Positions 1 to 5,351 of a DNA stretch of 11,135 bases are shown here, in pieces. The stretch comes from Pseudomonadota bacterium. Its GTDB lineage: Bacteria; Pseudomonadota; Gammaproteobacteria; Burkholderiales; Burkholderiaceae_C. Position 1 is the first letter of the stretch. Each line of letters starts with the position of its first letter. Both the position numbers and the translations under genes were made by a program. The stretch spans positions 1-11,135 of the forward strand of contig JAEZWW010000106.1 in the NCBI GenBank assembly GCA_023442945.1, given 5' to 3'. The notes beneath the pieces were generated by a model, which saw nothing but the letters and a program-made list of their open reading frames with translations, was not told where the DNA came from and made no database searches.

Positions 1-1
1 T

Positions 2-481
2 ATCGAGTTCCCCAACGACCTGCTGTTGGAACTGGACCGCATGGAGTTCCACGTCTACGAGACCAAGCAGGTGATCAAGGCGCGTCAGCGGCCGCTGGTG
101 ATCATCACCTCGAACAACGAGAAGGAGTTGCCCGACGCCTTCCTGCGCCGCTGCTTCTTCCACTACATCAAGTTCCCCGAGCCCGAGACGATGAAGCAGA
201 TCGTCGACGTGCACTTCCCGAATTTGAAGAAAGAGCTGCTGGCCGCGGCGATGAAGGTCTTCTACGACGTGCGCGGCCTGCCCGGGTTGAAGAAAAAGCC
301 GTCGACCAGCGAGCTGCTGGACTGGCTCAAGCTGCTGGTGGCGGAAGATATCCCGCTGGAAGCGTTGCAAAGCGCCGACAGCAAGGTCAGCGTGCCGCCG
401 CTGGTGGGCGCCCTGCTGAAGAACGAGCAGGACGTGTCGCTGTTTGAAAAGCTGGTTTTCATGAACCAGCGCAACCGCTGA
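2..481 (+). CDS. MoxR-type AAA+ ATPase, C-terminal part (5' end outside window)
   Basis: This is the C-terminal part of an AAA+ ATPase of the MoxR group. These proteins use ATP to remodel partner proteins and usually work with a VWA-domain protein. The frame is open from the first bases and ends in TGA at 479-481. It starts with IEFPNDLLLELDRMEF, the stretch that follows Walker B in this group. Next comes the sensor-1 strand LVIITSN (about 106-126) and the arginine-rich PDAFLRRCFFHYIKFPEP, which holds the likely arginine finger. The rest is the helical lid ending in FEKLVFMNQRNR. Walker A and Walker B lie upstream of the window, so activity cannot be judged here. The matching CoxE-like VWA gene is not adjacent but at 3956-5143. 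The TTG at 26 is internal, not a start. The family call is secure; the cellular substrate is unknown. Confidence 0.9.
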   Translation: MEFPNDLLLELDRMEFHVYETKQVIKARQRPLVIITSNNEKELPDAFLRRCFFHYIKFPEPETMKQIVDVHFPNLKKELLAAAMKVFYDVRGLPGLKKKPSTSELLDWLKLLVAEDIPLEALQSADSKVSVPPLVGALLKNEQDVSLFEKLVFMNQRNR

Positions 482-488
482 AGCACGC

Positions 489-716
489 ATGTCGCCGCTG
501 CTGCTGGAAGGCCTGACCGATGCCGCCGGCTTTGTGCTGGGCGGGCTGGTCGGCTTTGGGCTGACGCGCCTTCTGGGCTTTGACCTGTTCGCGCCTGGCT
601 ACAGCAACGGCAGCCTGGTCGCCATCGTCGCCGTCGGCTTGGGCGCCGGCATGGGCCGCGCCCTGGCTCGCCGCTGGCGCCTGCGCCGCCAGGCAGAACG
701 CCAGACCAAGCCCTGA
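489..716 (+). CDS. Small two-helix membrane protein, function unknown
   Basis: This encodes 75 residues and begins 7 nt after the ATPase stop codon, so it is probably co-transcribed with it. Two glycine-rich hydrophobic stretches are visible, roughly residues 4-30 (with GFVLGGLVGFGLTRLLG) and 43-60 (VAIVAVGLGAGMG). A strongly basic tail follows (RALARRWRLRRQAER), which by the positive-inside rule suggests that the C-terminus is cytoplasmic. The GxxxG-like spacing would allow close helix packing. I do not recognise a named family and propose no function. The ATG at 489 has only a weak ribosome site, consistent with translational coupling. Codon use matches the GC-rich neighbours. The stop codon TGA (714-716) touches the ribosome site of the next gene. 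Confidence 0.7.
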   Translation: MSPLLLEGLTDAAGFVLGGLVGFGLTRLLGFDLFAPGYSNGSLVAIVAVGLGAGMGRALARRWRLRRQAERQTKP

Positions 717-721
717 AAGGA
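716..721 (+). promoter_or_regulatory. Ribosome binding site of the GNAT gene
   Basis: AAAGGA lies 9 nt before the ATG at 731 and shares its first base with the TGA stop of the upstream small gene. This supports both the chosen start and translational coupling of the two genes. Confidence 0.5.
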
Positions 722-730
722 TCTGCACCC

Positions 731-1324
731 ATGGCTTTTGTCGAACCCGTGGTGCTGCGCGAACGTGGCGTGCGCCTGGAGCCCCTGGCGCCCGCGCATG
801 AAGCCGGCCTGCTGGCCGCCGCGGCCGACGGCGAGCTGTGGCGCCTGCGCGTAACCAGCGTGCCCGAGCCCGATCAAACCCGCGCCTACATCGACAGCGC
901 ACTGCAGATGCGCGAAGAAGGCCACCGCTTTCCCTTCGTCGCCGTGGACGACGCCACCGGCACCGTGCTGGGCAGCACCAGCTACCACGACATCGTGCCC
1001 GCCCTGAAGCGCGTCGAGATTGGCTACACCTGGTACCGCCAGAGCGCGCAGCGCAGCCACGTCAACACCGTGTGCAAGCTCATGCTGATGCGCCACGCCT
1101 TCGAAACCCTGGGCTGCCCAGTGGTCGGCTGGCGCACCGACAACTACAACTTCGCGTCGCAAAAAGCCATCGAGCGCCTGGGTGCGCGCAAGGACGGCGT
1201 GATCCGCCACCACGCCCTGCGCCGCGACGGCACGGTGCGCGACACCGTCATGTACAGCATGACCGCCGGCGAGTGGCCGGAAGCCAAGGCGCAGCTGCTG
1301 TACCTGCTGGACCGGCCGCGCTGA
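731..1324 (+). CDS. GNAT-family N-acetyltransferase (RimJ/RimL-like)
   Basis: This is a 197-residue acetyltransferase that should transfer acetyl from acetyl-CoA to an amine; the substrate cannot be told. It has the RimJ/RimL-like (Acetyltransf_3) order: an N-terminal strand VRLEPLAPAHEAGL, a central strand FPFVAVDDATGTVLGS (about 67-82), and the IGYTWY strand (97-102). The pyrophosphate-binding region is RSHVNTVCKLMLMRHAFE (108-125), where the usual Q/RxxGxG/A is replaced by the VNT form seen in one subgroup. WRTDNYNFASQKAIERLGA (134-152) follows, and then RDGTVRDTVMYSM near the end. The start at 731 is supported by AAAGGA at 716-721. It is the last GC-rich gene before the AT-rich gene at 1345. 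Membership of the fold is near certain. Confidence 0.9.
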   Translation: MAFVEPVVLRERGVRLEPLAPAHEAGLLAAAADGELWRLRVTSVPEPDQTRAYIDSALQMREEGHRFPFVAVDDATGTVLGSTSYHDIVPALKRVEIGYTWYRQSAQRSHVNTVCKLMLMRHAFETLGCPVVGWRTDNYNFASQKAIERLGARKDGVIRHHALRRDGTVRDTVMYSMTAGEWPEAKAQLLYLLDRPR

Positions 1325-1344
1325 AGCGCTTGGGCGCGCAAGTA

Positions 1345-2208
1345 ATGGCAGACCAGCGCAACAGCCACATACCTAGTCGCGAGGATGCCGGATGGCTCAA
1401 GTACGCGCCGGCGGCTTTAGCTCTTTTTGCGTTTTTAACGATATCCGCGTACGTCTACACGTTTCGCCATATGCCGGCAAATGAGAGACCGGAAAGCTGG
1501 GGCACGTTTGGGGACTATCTCGGCGGACTTCTAAATCCTGCGATATCGCTATTCACGTTGCTTGTTGCACTGAAAGTCTGGCAACTGCAGCGGGACGAAT
1601 TAAAACTCACACGCGAAGAATTGATCAAACAAAGTGAAACGAGCGGCGCACAAAGAAGAGAGCAACGGTTCTTTGATTGCATGGCGATGTATCAACGACT
1701 GGTAGATAGTCAGACACAGACAGAGGGCCTTGGCGAACAGCTACGAACCGTCCATGGCAAGGCCGCATTAAGATCGCTTGGAAACAGAGTAAACTGGAAT
1801 TCAGACATCAGAACACAAATAGAATATAGTCGACTTAGAACTATTGACGATAAAATTCCACCTAGAACAAGAAGCGAGATCTTAGAAGAAATAGAGCCCA
1901 ACGGACTAACCGGATGGCTCTTAGACGAGGTTGCGTCCTATTCACGAGGCCTACTATCGAATCTGAGAATATGCCTCGACTCCCTAGAGAATACTTCCGA
2001 GAGATATCTACCACTCTTTCGCGAGCAACTAACCGATGCAGAGATTCTTATAATCACGGCATACATGATCTTCGATTTAAATGCAGATCAGTATATTGAG
2101 ACCGTGGCACGCTCTCACCTGCTCGCAAACCTTGGAGCCTCAGACATCGCGCTCTTGGCGAAAGAGCGACTTCCAATCGAGTGCTTTGTACTCGCCGCGC
2201 CAAAGTAA
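1345..2208 (+). CDS. AbiC-like putative phage abortive infection protein (two TM segments)
   Basis: This 287-residue protein resembles the putative phage abortive infection family (putAbiC). TM1 lies at about 20-40 and TM2 at about 58-78. Between and into TM2 is the family's WGTFGDYLGGLLNP motif (52-65). A charged helix follows, rich in Q, E and R (QRDELKLTREELIKQ, 81-95), then the QRFFDCMAMYQRLV segment (108-120). The C-terminal helical domain carries SRGLLSNLRICLDSLENT and YLPLFREQLTDAEI. In this family the membrane-anchored sensor is thought to stop growth of infected cells, which is family knowledge and not shown here. ATG 1345 is the first start giving a compact N-terminus; the frame extends further upstream only as a shadow of the GNAT gene. 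Base composition is unlike its neighbours: 1801-1860 has 19 G+C of 60, against 45 of 60 at 1261-1320, with many AGA, ATA and CTA codons. Transfer is likely. Confidence 0.78.
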   Translation: MADQRNSHIPSREDAGWLKYAPAALALFAFLTISAYVYTFRHMPANERPESWGTFGDYLGGLLNPAISLFTLLVALKVWQLQRDELKLTREELIKQSETSGAQRREQRFFDCMAMYQRLVDSQTQTEGLGEQLRTVHGKAALRSLGNRVNWNSDIRTQIEYSRLRTIDDKIPPRTRSEILEEIEPNGLTGWLLDEVASYSRGLLSNLRICLDSLENTSERYLPLFREQLTDAEILIITAYMIFDLNADQYIETVARSHLLANLGASDIALLAKERLPIECFVLAAPK

Positions 2209-2209
2209 G

Positions 2210-2229
2210 GCCAAACTCGCTTTCTTGGC
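2210..2229 (+). terminator. Hairpin just after the AbiC-like gene
   Basis: GCCAA (2210-2214) pairs with TTGGC (2225-2229) around a 10-nt loop, starting 2 nt after the TAA. The stem can be lengthened inward by three A-T pairs with one bulged C. There is no T tract, so an intrinsic terminator is only a possibility. Confidence 0.3.
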
Positions 2230-2231
2230 AT

Positions 2232-2263
2232 ATGTCCGAGATTTGGCTAGACACATCGGACAT
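2232..2263. repeat. 8-bp perfect inverted repeat between convergent genes
   Basis: ATGTCCGA (2232-2239) and TCGGACAT (2256-2263) are exact reverse complements with a 16-nt spacer. The repeat sits in the 127-nt gap between the convergent AbiC-like and cardiolipin synthase genes. It could act as a two-way terminator, be a protein site, or mark the end of the transferred segment. Nothing else is recognisable in this gap. Confidence 0.5.
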
Positions 2264-2335
2264 TGGTCACAACGTGGGGAGTCGCCTGGTCTGCGAGCCT
2301 TCTCCAGCCAATAAGGGAATGAGTCCGGCGGGGAG

Positions 2336-3820
2336 TCACAGCACCGGCGCCATCATCCCCACGCCGTTCTGCACCAGCCGGCGCCACAGCGACCATTGCT
2401 GCACTTCTTCGGCCGCCAGCGGGCGCGACACCGACAAATAGCCCATCTGCCGCTCGCGCAGCGTGGCGGTGACGGCCGGGTCGACGATCAGCAGGTTGTT
2501 TTCGAAGTTCAGCTCCAGGCTGCGGCGGTCCATGTTGGCGGAGCCGACCAGCGCCATCTGGCCGTCCATGGTCAGCGTCTTGGCGTGCAGCAGGCCAAGC
2601 GGGTACAGGTGCACTTCCACGCCGCAGGCCAGCAGGTCGGCCCAGGTGCTGCAACTGGCGTTGCCGACCAGCCAGGAATCGTTGCGCGCCGGGAAGATGA
2701 TGGTGGTCTTCACGCCCCGGCGTGGCGCCGCGCACAGCGCGCGCAGCATGGCTTCGTCGGGCACGAAGTACGGCGTGGTGATGATCAGCTCGGTGCGCGC
2801 GGCGTACATGCAGGCCACGAACATGTCGGACATGGCGTTGTGGCGCGTGATCGGGCCGGTTTCAAACACCTGTGCGATGCAGCCGTCGGCAAAGCGTTCG
2901 ACCGGCTCGGCGCTGGCCAGGGCTTCCAGCCCCGGCTCGCCGTGCTCGGGGATCCAGCCGCTCAGGAACAGCGCCTGCAGCTGCCGCACCACCGGGCCTT
3001 CGCAGCGCAGCAGCACATCCACCCAGGGCGCAAAGCTGGCCTTGACGCGAAATTCGGGGTCGGCGCAGTTCTGGCTGCCGCAGTAGCCGATGCGGTTGTC
3101 GATCACCACCAGCTTGCGGTGGTCGCGCAGGTCGATGCGGCTGAAGGGCAGGTGCCAGACCCGGTTGATGTCGTCCAGCGTGGCCAGCAGCTGCACCCCA
3201 GCCGCCGCCATCTGGCGCCACAGCGGGCCGTCGTGGAAGGCGCGTGAGCCCAGCGCGTCGACCATCACCCGGCAGCGCACGCCGCGCTGCGCGGCCGCGG
3301 CCACGGCCTGGGCCACGCGCGTGCCCGCCTGGTCGCCCAGCCAGATGTAGAAGGCGATGTGCACGTGCTCGCGTGCCGCCTCGATGTCGGCGATCAGCAC
3401 GTCCATGGCCGCCTTGGGGTTGCGCATCGGCTCGGTTGGCGGCGCCAGCGGGTCGCCCAGCAGGTGGATGCGGTTGCCACCCACCGCGGGCATGCCGACG
3501 ATGGAGTGGGCCAGGTCCACCAGCGGCGCGGCGTGCTCGGGCACCGCGGCGGGCGGCTCGGGCGCCAGGTGCAGCGCGGCCTCGGTGCGGCGCAGGCGCT
3601 CGAAGCGCTGGCGCCCGATGCTGGTTTCGCCCAGCAGCAGGTAGGCGATCACCCCGCCAATCGGCAGCAGCAGGATCGTCGCCACCCAGGCCACGCGCGA
3701 CGCGGGCGTGCGGTTGGCGCGGGTCAGCGCGCGCACCACGGTCGCCAGGTGGATGGCAAACAGCACGGCGGCCCAGAGCAGCGGCATCCAGCCATGCGGT
3801 CCGTTCAGCGTCAGTGGCAT
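2336..3820 (-). CDS. cls: Cardiolipin synthase / PLD-family phosphatidyltransferase
   Basis: This 494-residue membrane enzyme of the phospholipase D superfamily should join two phosphatidylglycerol molecules into cardiolipin at the inner membrane. Two N-terminal membrane segments (about 11-32 and 43-63, with LLLPIGGVIAYLLLGE) form the PLDc_N region. Both catalytic HKD motifs are complete: HRKLVVID (H234, K236, D241), followed by GYCGSQNCADPEF, and HAKTLTMD (H412, K414, D419), followed by LVGSANMDRRS. Length and layout match ClsA-type enzymes. The frame stays open far beyond the N-terminus on this strand, but ATG 3820 places the membrane segments correctly and leaves a divergent gap to the VWA gene. 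The ribosome site is weak. GC-rich codon use marks it as native, unlike the AbiC-like gene it faces. Which cls paralogue it is cannot be decided. Confidence 0.92.
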   Translation of the reverse strand: MPLTLNGPHGWMPLLWAAVLFAIHLATVVRALTRANRTPASRVAWVATILLLPIGGVIAYLLLGETSIGRQRFERLRRTEAALHLAPEPPAAVPEHAAPLVDLAHSIVGMPAVGGNRIHLLGDPLAPPTEPMRNPKAAMDVLIADIEAAREHVHIAFYIWLGDQAGTRVAQAVAAAAQRGVRCRVMVDALGSRAFHDGPLWRQMAAAGVQLLATLDDINRVWHLPFSRIDLRDHRKLVVIDNRIGYCGSQNCADPEFRVKASFAPWVDVLLRCEGPVVRQLQALFLSGWIPEHGEPGLEALASAEPVERFADGCIAQVFETGPITRHNAMSDMFVACMYAARTELIITTPYFVPDEAMLRALCAAPRRGVKTTIIFPARNDSWLVGNASCSTWADLLACGVEVHLYPLGLLHAKTLTMDGQMALVGSANMDRRSLELNFENNLLIVDPAVTATLRERQMGYLSVSRPLAAEEVQQWSLWRRLVQNGVGMMAPVL

Positions 3821-3955
3821 AGGGGTCTTCGGCAGTGGGGTTGGCGGGCATGCTAGCGCAGGGCAGCCGGCCAATAGGGACTCGGCCTGCGTCCTGTCGG
3901 CGACGCGGTCACAATGGCCTGAACCCGATAATTGCCGGTGAAAGAAGGCCGTGCC
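3821..3955. promoter_or_regulatory. Divergent promoter region of cls and the VWA gene
   Basis: These 135 nt separate two head-to-head genes and must hold at least their local start signals. A GATAAT -10-like hexamer lies at 3927-3932 for the plus strand, but I find no good -35 at proper spacing. AGAAGG at 3943-3948 is a good ribosome site for the VWA gene, 7 nt before ATG 3956. No clear minus-strand promoter is visible. Confidence 0.35.
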
Positions 3956-5143
3956 ATGCTGATCGACTTTTTCTACACCTTGCGCGCCGCGAAACTGCCG
4001 GTGTCCGTCAAGGAATTTCTGACCCTGCTGGAAGCGCTGCAGGCCGACGTGGTCGGCCCGCGCCAGCCGGAAGCCTGCTCCATTGACGACTTCTACTACC
4101 TGGCCCGCACCGCGCTGGTCAAGGACGAGAAGCACTTCGACAAGTTCGACCGCGCGTTTGCCGCCTACTTCAAGGGCGTCGAGCAAATCGCCGACTTCCG
4201 CAAGGAAGTGCCGGCCGAATGGCTGCGCCAGCTGCTCGAAAAAGAACTGACGCCCGAGCAGAAAGCCGCGATCGAGAAGATGGGCTGGGACGAGTTGATG
4301 GAGACGCTGAAAAAGCGCCTGGAAGAGCAGAAAGAGCGCCACGAGGGCGGCAACAAGTGGATCGGCACCGGCGGCACCAGCCCGTTCGGCCACGGCGGCT
4401 ACAACCCGCAAGGCATCCGCATCGGCGGCAAGGGCGGCAACAAGAGCGCCGTCAAGGTGTGGGACCAGCGCGCCTACAAGGACTACGACGATTCGCAGGA
4501 GCTGGGCACGCGCAACATCAAGGTCGCGCTGCGCCGCCTGCGCAAATTCGCGCGCACCGGCAGCGACTTCGAGCTGGACCTGCCCGACACCATCCGCAGC
4601 ACCGCCGCCAACGCCGGCTGGCTGGACATCAAGATGGTGCCCGAGCGCCACAACGCGGTGAAGGTGCTGCTGCTCATGGACGTGGGCGGCACCATGGACG
4701 AGCACATCCAGCGCGTGGAAGAGCTGTTCTCCGCCGTCAAGGCCGAGCTGAAGCACCTGGAGTTCTATTACTTCCACAATTGCGTCTACGACTTCATGTG
4801 GAAGAACAACCGCCGCCGCTTTGCCGAAAAATTCCCGACCTGGGACATCATCCGCAAGTACAACAAGGACTACAAACTCATCTTCGTCGGTGACGCGACG
4901 ATGAGCCCTTACGAAATCCTGCAGCCCGGCGGCAGCGTCGAATACAACAACGAGGAACCCGGCGCCGAATGGCTGCAGCGGCTGACGCACGCCTTCCCCA
5001 AGTTCGTGTGGATCAACCCCGAGCCGCAAGGGGTTTGGCAGTACCGCCAGAGCATCGCGATCATCCAGCAATTGATGGGCAACCGCATGTTTCCGCTGAC
5101 CCTCAAGGGGCTCGAAGACGCAATGCGAACGCTATCTAAATAA
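3956..5143 (+). CDS. VWA-domain protein, CoxE-like (MoxR partner)
   Basis: This 395-residue protein has a C-terminal von Willebrand A domain of the CoxE-like kind. Such proteins typically act with a MoxR AAA+ ATPase in protein assembly or metal-centre maturation. The N-terminal half is helical and charged (LTPEQKAAIEKMGWDELMET; KKRLEEQKERHE, a possible coiled coil). A glycine-rich linker follows at about 131-165 (GGTSPFGHGGYNPQG). The VWA fold begins near VKVLLLMDVGGTMDEH, with a MIDAS of D242-x-G-x-T246, a conservative variant of DxSxS. A second metal-site segment is VGDATMSP (D313). ATG 3956 is preferred over TTG 3932 because AGAAGG lies 7 nt upstream of it. The last codons and the TAA stop lie inside a dispersed repeat (5131-5179). 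The partner ATPase gene ends at 481, so the usual adjacency is broken. Confidence 0.9.
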   Translation: MLIDFFYTLRAAKLPVSVKEFLTLLEALQADVVGPRQPEACSIDDFYYLARTALVKDEKHFDKFDRAFAAYFKGVEQIADFRKEVPAEWLRQLLEKELTPEQKAAIEKMGWDELMETLKKRLEEQKERHEGGNKWIGTGGTSPFGHGGYNPQGIRIGGKGGNKSAVKVWDQRAYKDYDDSQELGTRNIKVALRRLRKFARTGSDFELDLPDTIRSTAANAGWLDIKMVPERHNAVKVLLLMDVGGTMDEHIQRVEELFSAVKAELKHLEFYYFHNCVYDFMWKNNRRRFAEKFPTWDIIRKYNKDYKLIFVGDATMSPYEILQPGGSVEYNNEEPGAEWLQRLTHAFPKFVWINPEPQGVWQYRQSIAIIQQLMGNRMFPLTLKGLEDAMRTLSK

Positions 5144-5179
5144 TAGCTGCCAGCGCAAGTCCCTCTAGGGCTTCAGGCC
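5131..5179 (+). repeat. Comamonadaceae-type dispersed repeat, copy A
   Basis: This 49-nt element runs from GCTATC to CAGGCC. It aligns without gaps to 10353-10401, with 36 of 49 identical bases by hand count; the most conserved part is CTCTAGGGCT..CAGGCC. It overlaps the end of the VWA gene and supplies its last codons and stop. Its core folds into AAG(t)CCC-TCTA-GGGCTT. I recognise this pattern as a common intergenic repeat of Acidovorax and relatives; that part is memory, not a search. Confidence 0.75.
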
Positions 5180-5194
5180 GTTTTTTTATTTTTT
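5157..5194 (+). terminator. Likely terminator of the VWA gene, built from repeat copy A
   Basis: AAG(t)CCC (5157-5163, one bulged T) pairs with GGGCTT (5168-5173) around the loop TCTA. Two T tracts follow, T7 at 5181-5187 and T6 at 5189-5194. The stem-to-T distance (7 nt) is longer than in a textbook terminator, so this is moderate evidence. Confidence 0.45.
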
Positions 5195-5351
5195 GACATT
5201 TTTGTGTCAGTGCGCAGGTAGGTAGTCTTACCAGTGCGCGTGCGCCGCTGGGAACGATCCCAGCTTTTCGCACGCCGTCCACCCTGCTCCAATCGCCCCC
5301 AAGGACTCGCCCATTCGGCGGCGTCCACCGCACTGCGCGAGGGGAAAGATC
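5193..5351 (+). promoter_or_regulatory. Upstream region of the nuclease toxin gene
   Basis: A perfect -35-like TTGACA lies at 5193-5198, but the best -10-like words downstream (around 5217-5228) are poor or badly spaced. The same bases form an inverted repeat, TGACA (5194-5198) and TGTCA (5205-5209). A small inverted repeat GGTA-gtct-TACC lies at 5221-5232. The region ends with AGGGGA, a good ribosome site 7-8 nt before ATG 5352. Confidence 0.35.
5247..5268 (+). terminator. Terminator-like hairpin in the toxin gene leader
   Basis: GCTGGGA (5247-5253) and TCCCAGC (5258-5264) form a perfect 7-bp GC-rich stem with a 4-nt loop ACGA, directly followed by TTTT. It ends 83 nt before the toxin start. 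It could end read-through from the VWA gene, attenuate the toxin message, or be a protein site of dyad form. Confidence 0.5.

Noticed and set aside
838..1344. N-terminal extension of the AbiC-like gene into the GNAT gene
   Set aside because: The extension is Arg-rich out-of-frame GNAT sequence; ATG 1345 gives a sensible short N-terminus before TM1.
1345..2335. Insertion sequence carrying the AbiC-like gene
   Set aside because: No transposase, flanking direct repeats or paired terminal inverted repeats were seen around the AT-rich segment.
3821..5071. Upstream extension of the minus-strand cls frame, open to 5071
   Set aside because: It is antisense to the VWA gene, whose codon use and motifs are clear. 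High GC keeps the opposite strand open, and the enzyme starts properly at 3820.
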